A stretch of 64,000 nucleotides of DNA from Sedimentitalea sp039941015 (GTDB lineage: Bacteria > Pseudomonadota > Alphaproteobacteria > Rhodobacterales > Rhodobacteraceae). How positions within the stretch are numbered: the stretch's first letter is position 1; every line of letters begins with the position of its first letter. Shown in pieces: positions 36,158-45,295 of this stretch. The stretch lies in assembly GCF_039941015.1 (NCBI RefSeq), contig NZ_JBDVFI010000053.1, one strand, 5' to 3'. Position numbers and translations under genes: made by a program. The notes below the pieces were generated by a model. The model made no database searches and had not been told where the DNA came from. It saw only the letters and a program-made list of their open reading frames with translations.

Positions 36158-37138
36158 ATGGGACTGGATGCGCCAGTTTGTCGGATAGGGAGGTTCACCT
36201 ATCTTGATCGCGGAACACAAACGTCACTGCGCCGCAACGGAAAGGTTTACACACAACGGGACGGAAGCGGTTCTGACGACGAATGGGTGGGCGTCACAGC
36301 GGACACAAGACAAATAGAAGTCCAGAACGCCCGAACCTATTCCGGTACGCAGCGTCATACTCTGGATGCAAACGGCTTCGAACTGCTTGGACGCCCGCTG
36401 GCCGATCAAGACGTTGATTTCCTCAAGAACGATTCCGTTGTCCTGAGTTATTACCCCCAGGTTGAAGACGTCATTCGTCAGGCTTGCGGCGCGCGATTGG
36501 TTGCGGCATTTGACCACAACGTGCGCTCCGTCGTGGGCAACCGGAGCAAGCGCCAGATCGAGGGCGGACAGCAGGTGCAACCGCCACTGCACATGGTTCA
36601 CGGTGACTATACAATGACGAGCGCCCCGCAACGGTTGCGCGATCTGGCAAAGCCTCCGACACGCAATGATACGTTTCGATCAAAACTCGATGAGGGCGAA
36701 ACCTTGCTTGATCCGACAGAAGTGGAGCAGGCGATCACAAAGGGACGGTTCGCGATCGTAAATTTATGGCGGAACATCGCCTCGGAGCCGGTCCTCACCC
36801 ACCCGCTCGCACTTTGCGATGCTGCCCGTGTGAGCCCTGACGACTTGGTGGTCTTTGAAATCCACTATGCTGATCGGATCGGTGAAAACTATTATGCAAA
36901 GCACTCCGAAAACCATCGGTGGTTCTTCTATCCGGAAATGACCAGAGACGAGGCATTGCTGATCAAGCAATGGGATTCCGACGGTGAATTGTCCCGTTCA
37001 GATGGGAAAAGACCGGATAGTGCACGGCCCGACGGCGCGTCGACGTTCAGCTTCCACAGCGCCTTTGTCGATCCGTCCGTGCCTGACGATGCCCCCGATC
37101 GCTGGAGCATCGAAACCCGATGTGTCGTTCTCTATTGA
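36158..37138 (+). CDS. AsaB/CmcJ-like putative oxidoreductase
   Basis: A 326-residue protein resembling the CmcJ/NvfI/AsaB group, known from cephamycin methoxylation and fungal metabolite clusters and thought to be related to Fe(II)/2-oxoglutarate oxygenases. Supporting segments are FDHNVRS, PLHMVHGDYT, IVNLWRNI and PLALCDAARVSPDDLV, in family order. GGGAGGAAACAAA gives a strong ribosome-binding site before the ATG. It is followed 64 bases later by an SDR gene, probably in the same transcript. The substrate is unknown; bacterial homologues occur in catabolic regions. Confidence 0.75.
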   Translation: MGLDAPVCRIGRFTYLDRGTQTSLRRNGKVYTQRDGSGSDDEWVGVTADTRQIEVQNARTYSGTQRHTLDANGFELLGRPLADQDVDFLKNDSVVLSYYPQVEDVIRQACGARLVAAFDHNVRSVVGNRSKRQIEGGQQVQPPLHMVHGDYTMTSAPQRLRDLAKPPTRNDTFRSKLDEGETLLDPTEVEQAITKGRFAIVNLWRNIASEPVLTHPLALCDAARVSPDDLVVFEIHYADRIGENYYAKHSENHRWFFYPEMTRDEALLIKQWDSDGELSRSDGKRPDSARPDGASTFSFHSAFVDPSVPDDAPDRWSIETRCVVLY

Positions 37139-37202
37139 AACCTCAGCAAGCTGTGGCGCTGGCTTTGAATGTGACCAATACGAAGATTTAGGGAGGAAAA
37201 AC

Positions 37203-37931
37203 ATGTCATCTGTCTGTGCAATCATCGGTGCCGGTGAGGGGCTCGGCTCAGCCTTGGCGCGCAAATTTTCCAGTGAGGGAATGGATATCGCGCTGGTATC
37301 CCGTTCAGAATCCGGAAGCGCGGACGCTGTGGCGGCTGCATTGGAGGGGCGCCCCACGGCAAAGGTCCAGTATTACAGCGCAGATGCCACCAACCCCGTT
37401 TCAATTGAGCAGGCTCTTGCGCAAGTTGCGGAAGACTTCGGCGATATAGATGTTCTGATTTATAACGTGCGCGATGCTTTCACCGTCATTGACCCGCTCG
37501 ACATGACTTACGACGCCCTTGAGGACGCTTTCAGACTGGAGGTTGTCGGGGCATTTGCAGCGGCCAAAGCGGTGTTGCCCCCCATGCGCAAACGCAATCA
37601 GGGAAGTATCTTTTTCTCAAGCTCCACTGCGGCCTTTCGGGGGTCCGGGAAGTTACCGATTTATGCAATTGGCAAATTTGGTCTGCGCGCGCTGACACAG
37701 GGACTTACCCGTGCCTATTCAAAGGATGGTGTACACATTGTCCATGTGCGTCTGGACTGCGATCTTGATGTTCCGGTGATGCATGAAAGGTACGGCGACA
37801 ACTATGACCCTGAGAAACTGGCGCAACCGTCTGATGTCGCACAGTCCTATTGGCATACGCATCTGCAGCCGCGCTCGGCATGGAGCAACGAAATCGAACT
37901 GCGGCCTTACTCCGAGACGTGGACGTTCTGA
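37203..37931 (+). CDS. Short-chain dehydrogenase/reductase
   Basis: A 242-residue SDR. The nucleotide motif reads IIGAGEGLGSALA, the NNAG position is altered to IYNV, the catalytic Ser is in FFSSSTAAF and the YxxxK pair in YAIGK. GGGAGGAAAAAC precedes the ATG at 37203. An open frame extends upstream into the AsaB-like gene but is not the start. It ends 11 bases from the convergent regulator gene. Confidence 0.88.
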   Translation: MSSVCAIIGAGEGLGSALARKFSSEGMDIALVSRSESGSADAVAAALEGRPTAKVQYYSADATNPVSIEQALAQVAEDFGDIDVLIYNVRDAFTVIDPLDMTYDALEDAFRLEVVGAFAAAKAVLPPMRKRNQGSIFFSSSTAAFRGSGKLPIYAIGKFGLRALTQGLTRAYSKDGVHIVHVRLDCDLDVPVMHERYGDNYDPEKLAQPSDVAQSYWHTHLQPRSAWSNEIELRPYSETWTF

Positions 37932-37942
37932 AAGCTGCGCGC

Positions 37943-38710
37943 TCAGGACGCCAGAAATCGGGATAGCGGATAGCGGAAAGTGTCTTCGTGGCATTTCAGT
38001 GCGTTCAGCACGGCAGTGCCGGAAAAGTCGCGCGTATCATACTGGCAAACGGCAACCAGTGGATAGCGGTGCCCAATTTCGTGATCAAAACGTCGTTCGT
38101 AATCGAACAGCTCGTCATGGGTCATACCAAGGTCGAGGCACCAGGTCATATCGCCCAAAAGTCGAAAAGACCGAAGTCCCGCCTGCCGTGCCGCAAAAAT
38201 GCCCTGCTCGACAAACCGGCACATGGCTTCTCCATCAGGGATTCCATTGCTCTGAATCAGTTGCCCGCTCTCGATCGCATCGCTTAGGCCGCTCCAAGCC
38301 TCGCCGACATGGCCAAGAATTTCCTCACGAACCGGTTCTGACGCGATCAGAAAACAGCCGTCACCGTTTCTCAGTCCGTCCACCAGGAAAGGAATCGACC
38401 ATTTGAGCCGTCCGAGATCGCTCTCGTAAAGTGTGCAGATGTGGCTGCCGTATTCGATCGCAACGCCTTCCAGCACAACCTCGCTCGGGCGATTGGCCGT
38501 GGGCGCAACGACTTCATCCGACTCACGATTTTCCAAGAACGACATCAAGTCCTCGCGCCGAAAACGACGCTCTTTCTTGGCCCCAAGGCGCATGCAAGCG
38601 AGCCGTCCCGAATTCGTCCAACGCCGCAATGACGCCTCGCTGACTTTGAGAATCGAAGCGGCTTCCTTGATATTTAGAAGTTCGGAATTCGTGTCGATCC
38701 GTGAAGTCAT
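37943..38710 (-). CDS. DcmR-like regulator: helix-turn-helix plus MEDS sensory domain
   Basis: A 255-residue protein. Residues 12-60 form an excisionase/MerR-like helix-turn-helix (LNIKEAASILKVSEASLRRW). Residues from about 86 match the MEDS (methanogen/methylotroph, DcmR) sensory domain, beginning GSHICTLYES and including GLRNGDGCFLIASEP. DcmR represses the dichloromethane dehalogenase gene dcmA in methylotrophs. Here the gene is divergent from a DcmA-like glutathione transferase, the same layout as dcmR-dcmA. Target and ligand are inferred. Confidence 0.85.
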   Translation of the reverse strand: MTSRIDTNSELLNIKEAASILKVSEASLRRWTNSGRLACMRLGAKKERRFRREDLMSFLENRESDEVVAPTANRPSEVVLEGVAIEYGSHICTLYESDLGRLKWSIPFLVDGLRNGDGCFLIASEPVREEILGHVGEAWSGLSDAIESGQLIQSNGIPDGEAMCRFVEQGIFAARQAGLRSFRLLGDMTWCLDLGMTHDELFDYERRFDHEIGHRYPLVAVCQYDTRDFSGTAVLNALKCHEDTFRYPLSRFLAS

Positions 38711-39082
38711 TGTTTCACCCTCATCAATTCAAAGTTTGCCACGAGCACACAGAAAGTTCTGTGGGTAACTGGCCGGACTCTTCCCCACAATCACTTGATA
38801 TTGATTGAGGTTTTGAACACCGATTCAAGACTGTTCAATCCGTTATACAACCGACCCAATCCCCTCACAAGCGCCGCAACCTATAGTTATGCTAACATAG
38901 TCATTCCTGTATTTTGATATATTTTCTTGACACATTATTCTTCGCGGCGTTAGCGTTTGGTAACGATGAATGTCCGGATGCAAGGGGAGGAGCCCAAGCT
39001 TCGCCGGGCTGATTGGGTCGCCGAGTATTGCTGAAATGGTTTCAGAATCCGAGTTCGGCCCGCCAACGGGAGGAACCCAAAA
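38711..39082. promoter_or_regulatory. Divergent control region of the DcmR-like and DcmA-like genes
   Basis: 372 AT-rich bases with no gene. TTGACA at 38927-38932 is a candidate -35 element for the transferase, about 150 bases before its start; the matching -10 is weak. A small palindrome GTTATGCTAAC lies at 38886-38896. GGGAGGAACCCAAAA directly precedes the transferase ATG. Confidence 0.45.
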
Positions 39083-39895
39083 ATGTCGAAAAAAGTACGT
39101 CTGTTGCACCATCCCGCTTCGCAACCTTGCCGCACCGCTCTTCAGTTCATGATCGAGAACAATATCCCGCACGAAGAGGAAATCATCGATATCACCACAG
39201 ACATCAACGAACGGCAGGATTTTCGAGATGAATACAACCCGACAGGGCAGGTCCCAATTCTGTGCGACAACGGTGTCCGAGTTTGGGAAAACGTGGCGAT
39301 TGGCCGATATTTAAACGAGAAATTCGACTGCGCCAGCCATTGGTTTGGCAGCACCCTGGAACAGCGCACACGAGTGAACATGTTTGTGCAGTGGTATGCT
39401 TATACGCTCCGGCTTGGTGGCGGTGCATTTCATTGGACGATCTTCGGCCCAATGATCTACGGCACCGACAAGGATTTTTCAGCCGAAGTTCGCAAAGGTA
39501 AACATCTGCTCTACGAGTCGATGGACATGCTTGAGAATTATTGGATCGAAGACAACGAATTCCTCTGCGGCAACGAAATCACCTATGGCGATCTTGCTGC
39601 GTTCCATGAGTTCGTTTCACATGAGGCTGGCGGTATCATTCCCGATACCGTGTGGGCAAAGCACCCCAAGACCCGAGCATGGTTCGAGAGAATGTCAGCG
39701 CGTCCTGCCAGCAAGCAAGTCAGCGAGTGGCAGTACGAAACCATCAGAAAGGTCATGGGTGGTGAAATGAAGGTCACCTTTACGCGCAAGACGGCAGTTT
39801 TGAAGGGCACAGAAGCCCACGGCGGCCACAACACTGGCCTCGTCCACACCGGTGAAAAGCGCGACTACATCGCCGAGGTTGAGGCCGCGCTATGA
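39083..39895 (+). CDS. DcmA-like theta-class glutathione transferase (dichloromethane dehalogenase-like)
   Basis: A 270-residue glutathione transferase, longer than most GSTs and close to DcmA's length. From memory, long stretches coincide with DcmA of Methylobacterium/Methylophilus: HPASQPCR, YNPTGQVPIL, QWYAYTLRLGGGAFHW, DLAAFHEFVSHEAG, VSEWQY and RKTAVLKGTE. Ser13 and Trp118 match the catalytic Ser and the substrate-pocket Trp reported for DcmA. Known DcmA converts dichloromethane with glutathione to formaldehyde and chloride. Whether this enzyme has that activity or acts on another haloalkane or organosulfur compound is unknown. Confidence 0.88.
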   Translation: MSKKVRLLHHPASQPCRTALQFMIENNIPHEEEIIDITTDINERQDFRDEYNPTGQVPILCDNGVRVWENVAIGRYLNEKFDCASHWFGSTLEQRTRVNMFVQWYAYTLRLGGGAFHWTIFGPMIYGTDKDFSAEVRKGKHLLYESMDMLENYWIEDNEFLCGNEITYGDLAAFHEFVSHEAGGIIPDTVWAKHPKTRAWFERMSARPASKQVSEWQYETIRKVMGGEMKVTFTRKTAVLKGTEAHGGHNTGLVHTGEKRDYIAEVEAAL

Positions 39896-39939
39896 AGCTT
39901 TCGACACTGAGCTGAGTTCAACAAGGTGATTAACACAAA

Positions 39940-39968
39940 GTGGCCGCCCCGACCTACGGTGCGGCCAC
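39940..39968 (+). terminator. Hairpin after the DcmA-like gene
   Basis: Perfect 8-bp inverted repeat GTGGCCGC and GCGGCCAC with a 13-base loop, 45 bases after the transferase stop. There is no T tract, but it is the best terminator candidate here. Confidence 0.55.
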
Positions 39969-40114
39969 CATACCTGATAGTACACAACATAGGCGAAGAC
40001 CAATGGTTGCCAGGTCTTACCGCAACCACACAGCAGCCCTTTCAGGACAGGAATGTAAAGTGAAGAAACCCGTCGCTTTGGAGGCGGGCAGCTCTAGGAA
40101 TAATGAATAATGGA

Positions 40115-40243
40115 GTGAACCTAGAGGATCCGCGGAATGGCGAAGTGTTGGTCGAAATCAATGCTACGGCCCTGCGCCACAACTTCCAGTTCACCCGTCC
40201 TGGTCACCAGCCCGACGAAATCTCCCGGCCATTTCGACCATGA
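40115..40243 (+). pseudogene. Possible remnant of a zinc alcohol dehydrogenase N-terminus
   Basis: A 42-codon frame reads LEDPRNGEVLVEINATALRH then FQFT. This resembles the start of zinc-dependent (class III, S-hydroxymethylglutathione) alcohol dehydrogenases, which read PRxGEVLVxIxATGVCHTDxFT. The zinc-ligand Cys is lost and the match ends within about 30 residues. The rest of 39896-40374 has only short unrecognised frames, including one ending CPTPLQHALDALQNS. Confidence 0.4.
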
Positions 40244-40374
40244 ACAAACAGGCGCAACCATCGAAGTGCGAACCGTCGAGGGAGAGGTGGCATGCCCCAC
40301 GCCATTGCAACATGCTCTTGATGCATTACAAAACTCGTGACCTTCTGACCCAGGCCTGACGCCGGAGCGCCCAT

Positions 40375-41352
40375 ATGGATTTTCTAACCGACAAGTTTCT
40401 CATTCCCGCCGACCGCTTTGACGGACCCGTGCTGGTGACCGGTGCCGGTGGATGTATCGGGGCGTGGGCGCTTGCCATCCTCAGTCGCTCAGGCATTTCC
40501 TGCGTCGCCGCCGATTTGCAGGACGACCGTACCCGACCTGCGCTGATTATGGGGCGGGATGCGGCGGCAGATCTGATCTGGGAGACTTGTGACGTCACAG
40601 ACGCTGTCCGCCTTGGCGACATCGTCCAAGGACACAACAATCAGGCGATCATCCACCTCGCGGGTCTGCAAGTGCCTTTTTGTGCCGCGAACCCGGCCCT
40701 AGGCGCGAGAGTCAACGTTGAGGGCACCATCAATGTCCTGCAATGTGCTCGCGAGGCCGGTATCAAGCGCACAGCATACGCCTCGTCGGTTGCTGCCGTC
40801 GGCATGCCGCCCGGCGGGCCGTATAAGGAAACACTTTACGGCGCGTATAAACTCGTCAACGAACACAGTGCCTATGTTTACTGGGCCGACTGGCAGGTCC
40901 CGTCGGTCGGCATTCGCCCCAACGTCGTCTATGGTATCGCCCGCGATCAAGGTATGAGTTCGCTTAACACGCAGGCGATTCAGGCGGCTGCGATGGGTCT
41001 TCCATTCGATATCCCATATACTGGCAATTATAGCTGGCTTTATGCGGGTGAGGCTGCGGCCGCTTTTATCGCCTCCGTTAGTCAGGAGGGCACTGGCGCG
41101 CCGGTGTTTGACCTGAACGGCACCTGCGACACCATCGAAAATGGTATGGCCATTTTGCGCGAGCTGGAGACCGGAGCGCAGGTCAGCGCCTCGGGCAACC
41201 CGTTTCCCTTCCCGTCCGATCTTGATGACGCGCCTTTGAGGGCGCATACACTCGAGTACCCATCGATAAGCTTGCAAGACGGAATCCAGGATACCCATCG
41301 GGCTTTCAAGCAACTTATTGAAAGCGGGCAACTAACCCAAATGCCGGGATAA
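40375..41352 (+). CDS. NAD-dependent epimerase/dehydratase (extended SDR)
   Basis: A 325-residue extended SDR. The N-terminal nucleotide motif is LVTGAGGCIGAW, followed by DVTD, HLAGLQVP, ASSVAAVG and the YxxxK pair in YGAYK. Such proteins act on nucleotide sugars or, in catabolic clusters, on lactones and hydroxy acids. No glycan genes are near, so a catabolic role is favoured. GGAG lies eight bases before the ATG. Confidence 0.85.
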   Translation: MDFLTDKFLIPADRFDGPVLVTGAGGCIGAWALAILSRSGISCVAADLQDDRTRPALIMGRDAAADLIWETCDVTDAVRLGDIVQGHNNQAIIHLAGLQVPFCAANPALGARVNVEGTINVLQCAREAGIKRTAYASSVAAVGMPPGGPYKETLYGAYKLVNEHSAYVYWADWQVPSVGIRPNVVYGIARDQGMSSLNTQAIQAAAMGLPFDIPYTGNYSWLYAGEAAAAFIASVSQEGTGAPVFDLNGTCDTIENGMAILRELETGAQVSASGNPFPFPSDLDDAPLRAHTLEYPSISLQDGIQDTHRAFKQLIESGQLTQMPG

Positions 41353-41635
41353 GCAGATGACATCAGAGCCGATATTGTCACCAAAGCTCAGAGTCGCGGT
41401 TGGCCATCCTCTTTTGTCGCTGTGATGCAGCATCTGACAGTGTTTGCGCTCATGCGCTATCACTCACTGTCCAAAGCAATCGTCCAGCCCCACCGTGCAA
41501 TAGCGCCCGCCAGACCAGCCGTTCACCTGTGCGGAGGCAGCTCGATTTCAAACGGCCTTTCGATGTGCTTAAACCAGTGACTACTTTGCCCGCTGTGAAC
41601 TGAAATCACTACCAATATTGTCCATATCAGATAGT

Positions 41636-42319
41636 CTAGCGATCAAGGTCTATCCCATAGAGGTCACGTGCCGCAGTAGTATCCGACCTAAGCCCCCAAG
41701 TGTTGCAAGTGGATCGGGTAGCCGCAAAATCGACCTCATCTTCATGCTGTGTATGCGGCCAGTCGCTGCCCCAGACGACATGATGATCCTCCAGTTTTGA
41801 TAGAAGCGCATGCGCGTGGGCGGTCACATCAAATGGCGAGCGGTAAGGGGCGGAAAACTTGAAATAGAGCGAAGAGGCATCTGTCAGTTTGTTGGTCGCT
41901 AGGATCATCGGGTCGCGATCGGGATTTGGATCAGAAGGCAGCCCAAAGTGATCGACAACGATCCGCACACCCTGGTCTGTCAGCGGCGCAAGGACGTGGG
42001 CAATTCGTGGGCCCTCTAGATGGATTTCAAGGTGAAGGCCGTATCGCTCCAGTTTGCGAAAGAAGGCCCGAACGGCTTTCGATCTCAGATCCGGGACGAC
42101 TTTGCCGCGTACGAGGTTCCATCGAACGCCCCGTGCCCCCGCACATACTAGATCAGCAAGTGCGTCGTCGCTGACATCCAGAGGAACCACGGCAACGCCT
42201 GCAAAACGCGTCCGGTCCAGTCTGGCAAGGGCTGCGCATAACTCAGAGTTATCGATTCCCAGGAAACTGACCTGAACAATAACACCGCCTTTAATATCGT
42301 ATTGCTCGTGATGTGAAAG
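41636..42319 (-). pseudogene. 5'-truncated amidohydrolase (amidohydrolase-2/LigI-like)
   Basis: The open frame encodes the C-terminal three quarters of a TIM-barrel lactonase-like hydrolase. GGVIVQVSFLGIDNSEL opens the visible part, then HLEGPRI, VRIVVDHFGLP and the metal-site VVWGSDWPHTQ follow. The N-terminal HxH segment (normally about 45 residues earlier) is absent and the frame stops at 42320. No good start codon is present before the conserved sequence. The break coincides with the truncated tctB, indicating a deletion. Confidence 0.75.
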
Positions 42320-42427
42320 TCATCTTGCGAGGGTGGCATGCTTGTCGTCTTTCTCGTCTTCTCGATTCTTCTGGAAAAACCTCTTCCCCGAGAAGCCTTG
42401 TCACCCTTGTTCGGGTTTGGAGGTTAA
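42320..42427 (+). pseudogene. tctB: 3' remnant of tctB (tripartite tricarboxylate transporter small membrane subunit)
   Basis: About 34 codons in frame, reading GGMLVVFLVFSILLEKPLPRE to a TAA at 42425-42427, three bases before tctA. This matches the last membrane helix and the PLPR terminus typical of TctB, which always precedes TctA. The rest of tctB and the binding-protein gene tctC are missing. Confidence 0.65.
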
Positions 42428-42430
42428 GAC

Positions 42431-43932
42431 ATGGAGTTCTACACACAGGCCCTCGGCAATGTTCTGACCTTCTGGCCGTTGTTAGCGATGATCGGGGCTA
42501 CTTTGCTCGGCGTGTTCATTGGCGCGCTTCCCGGCCTCAACCCGGTTATGGCAATCGCCTTGTTGCTGCCTTTGACTTACTCGATGGACCCGCTCGTGGC
42601 GCTTGCAATGGTCGCGGGTATTTATAATGGCTCAATGTATGGTGGCGCGATTCCCGCGATCCTGCTGCGCATCCCCGGCACGCCCGCGTCGAATGCCACC
42701 ACGTTCGATGGCTTTCCCATGGCCGACAAGGGCGAGGCCGCGAAAGCGCTCAAAATCGCCTGCTGGTCTTCGGCGGTGGTCGGCATTGCAAGTGCAATCG
42801 CGCTGATGACAGTCGGCCCGCTTCTTGCACGGGTTACACTTTACTTTGGCCCGGCTGAATACTTCTGGATTGCCATTTTCGGGATGGCGTCGGTCGGTGT
42901 GATGGTTGGATCGGACCCGATCAAAGGTATCATGGCCGCGGTTCTGGGTTTGCTCATCGGCACGATCGGCATTGATAGCCTGTCTGGCCTGGCGCGCTAT
43001 ACGTTCAGGCAAACATGGTTGCTGGGGGGGCTTGATCTTATTGTCGTGCTGGTTGGGCTCTATGCTTTGCCACCCGTCCTACAATTGGCGGAGAAGTGCG
43101 ACCTCAAAGGTCTGTCAGCGGCCCAGTTGAAACTGACCACGTGCCGTTCAAGCCCGGTGAAACCCGCTCGCTGATCCCGACTTGGATTCGGTCTTCCGGC
43201 ATTGGCATCGGCGTTGGTATCCTGCCCGGCGCGGGCGGTAACATCGCTGCCTTTCTCAGCTACAATGCGGCCAAGAACGCCTCCAAAGACCCCGACAGCT
43301 TTGGCAAGGGCAACATTCAGGGCGTTGCCGCCGCAGAGAGCGGTAACAACGCGGATAACGCCGCCTCCATGATTTCCGCGCTCGCTCTGGGGATCCCTGG
43401 AAATGTGGTCGCAGCCCTTGTTCTCAGCGCGCTGACGATCCACGGGCTGCAGCCGGGACCGCAATTGTTCCACCAGAACCCCGTCCTCGTCGGCGGGTTC
43501 ATGATGGAGATGCTGATTACATCGCTTTTGATCCTGCTGCTCGGTGGGGCCGTCGCAACCCGTGTATTCGCTCGGTTCCAAAGGCTTCCCGGGGTGCTGC
43601 TGGTGCCGTCCATTCTGATCCTGATGTGCGTTGGCGTCTACGTGATCAACGGCCGCCCTATCGACCTGTGGGTGATGTTGCTGGCCGGGGCCGCGGGATA
43701 CTTTCTTGAGAAGGTGAACGTCCCATTGGCCCCGGTTATTCTAGGTATGATCCTTGGCCCAATGGCGGAACAAAGCGTGCGTCGCGCATTGTTGATCAGC
43801 CGGGGCGACGCCACTGAATTGCTGACCCGCCCAATATCAGCGACTTTGGCCGTTGCCGCGGCGCTGATTATCGCTTGGCTCTTGATCAAAGCCGTTCGAC
43901 GGAAAAGAGCTGCTGCCATCGACGTAGAATGA
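42431..43932 (+). pseudogene. tctA: tctA, large membrane subunit of tripartite tricarboxylate transporter, frameshifted
   Basis: The 1502-bp span would encode a normal TctA of 500 residues with many membrane helices. The first frame gives GALPGLNPVMAIALLLPLTY and GGAIPAILLRIPGTPAS. The second gives ILPGAGGNIAAFLSYNAAK, the duplicated signature, and continues to the end. The frames meet at about 43131-43140 (L-T-H-V-P-F-K-P is restored by one extra base after CTGAC), so one base has been lost. With tctB truncated and tctC absent, the transporter is not functional. Confidence 0.85.
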
Positions 43933-44269
43933 CCGCAATCTGAGGTTTCTCTCTCTGCAGGCAAATCCAAATTACCGTCATTGATGATGGCCATAGCATT
44001 CTGAGACGAGGAGCTCACTGCCGACCTAGGAGGGTACGCAGCATTCGCATGCTGATCTGCACCAGAGGGTATCAAGGACGGCCCCTCTCTAGTTGAGCCT
44101 GTTTTTGCCGGCACAAAGACATATGTAGCACTGGCTGCCGGCCACCTTGATCTCGTTGGGCCCAAATCAGATCCGAAGATTGCGTTAGTCCTGCGCTCTC
44201 GAGCATTGGAACGAGCAGTTTCCGCTACACCGTCCACACGCCGGTATTTCTGACCCCCCGCAAGATCAA
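43933..44269. other. Intergenic stretch between convergent tctA and mtfA
   Basis: 337 bases. Open frames cross it on both strands, but none shows a domain I recognise or a ribosome-binding site. It may be the remains of another gene in this decaying region. Confidence 0.35.
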
Positions 44270-45079
44270 CTACTGCCATGTAACCGGGTCTAGGCGGAAC
44301 AGTCTTGCCAGCTGATCATAAACATTTGGCAATTCGTTTTTAAGGGCCAGTGGTCGCTCGAAAAACACCTCCACGGCAACCGCAAAAAACTCTTCGTGCC
44401 CTTCCGCGCCATATGCGTCGATCACGGTTTTCAACCCGTTTTCAACGGAACGAACGTGGGCGTTATAGGCGGTCAGGAACACTTGCTCCCATTCGGCAAA
44501 GCTCTGTCCGTCGCTCATTATGGGAACGCCATTGGTGTGGCCGGACAGGTCATCGATCTGATGGGCGAATTCATGAAGAACGACATTGTGTCCGTCTCTG
44601 TCGTTCATCGCACCTTGTAGGCTGTGTGCCCAGGATAGCACAACAGGTCCGCGCGCCCAACTTTCGCCTGTGCGTACGATTTCCTTTTCTGTCACGACAT
44701 AGCCGGAGTATTCGCGTTGTCGCGATTTGAAGGCGTTGGGATAGATCAGGATTGTTGTAAGAGCCTCGTACCACAAGTCGCTGTTTACAATGAGCAGGCA
44801 AGCCTGCGCCGAAATAGACAGCTCTATTTCTTCGGTGACCTCCAACCCGTCGCACCCGATGAATTCTACCTGATCCAAAAACAGGCTCACTTTGCCTTCA
44901 AGCAGACCGCGCAAGTCTGTTGGAAGCCTCAAAATAAGCGGGACCTGGGTCGCGATGACGGTGCGCTGGTGATCGGAAAGTGCTGTCGAAAGAAGCCTGG
45001 AGCGTGTTTGTTTTTTTGACCAGTAGCGGTAGCCCATTACGGCCACAGCAAGCATCAAGAGGGTCACGAAAATCCACAT
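44270..45079 (-). CDS. mtfA: MtfA-like zinc metallopeptidase (M90)
   Basis: A 269-residue protein with an N-terminal membrane helix (WIFVTLLMLAVAVMGY) and a zinc-peptidase motif HEFAH at about residues 169-173, plus the downstream EEFFAVAVEVFFERP segment that carries the third zinc ligand. E. coli MtfA is a soluble peptidase that binds the glucose repressor Mlc; here a membrane anchor is added. ATG at 45079 is chosen, with a GTG at 45094 as alternative. No Mlc gene is nearby. Confidence 0.88.
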   Translation of the reverse strand: MWIFVTLLMLAVAVMGYRYWSKKQTRSRLLSTALSDHQRTVIATQVPLILRLPTDLRGLLEGKVSLFLDQVEFIGCDGLEVTEEIELSISAQACLLIVNSDLWYEALTTILIYPNAFKSRQREYSGYVVTEKEIVRTGESWARGPVVLSWAHSLQGAMNDRDGHNVVLHEFAHQIDDLSGHTNGVPIMSDGQSFAEWEQVFLTAYNAHVRSVENGLKTVIDAYGAEGHEEFFAVAVEVFFERPLALKNELPNVYDQLARLFRLDPVTWQ

Positions 45080-45295
45080 GGACAAACCATACACCGATCA
45101 AGCGCAGCGATAAGTCCTAATAGTCAGAAGAACAGCAGCGATTGTTCGAAATCGTCCCGCAACCGCAAGCTATCCTCTAGCATCTTTGCGATCTATCGAA
45201 ATTAATGCAACAGTCCCGCATCAAGGGTATTGCGGCTGCACCATCCTCGGGAAGGCTCTCCACTTGGGGAACATCCGCTTTTTAGGAGACACAAG

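Noticed and set aside
36043..36207. Small open frame MSRNQTQKK before the AsaB-like gene
   Set aside because: Basic peptide with no recognised family; no clear ribosome-binding site, and it overlaps the strong start at 36158 in another frame.
43638..44279. Minus-strand frame of 213 codons across the 3' part of tctA and the following gap
   Set aside because: Half of it lies opposite tctA and the rest has low-complexity composition without a recognised domain.
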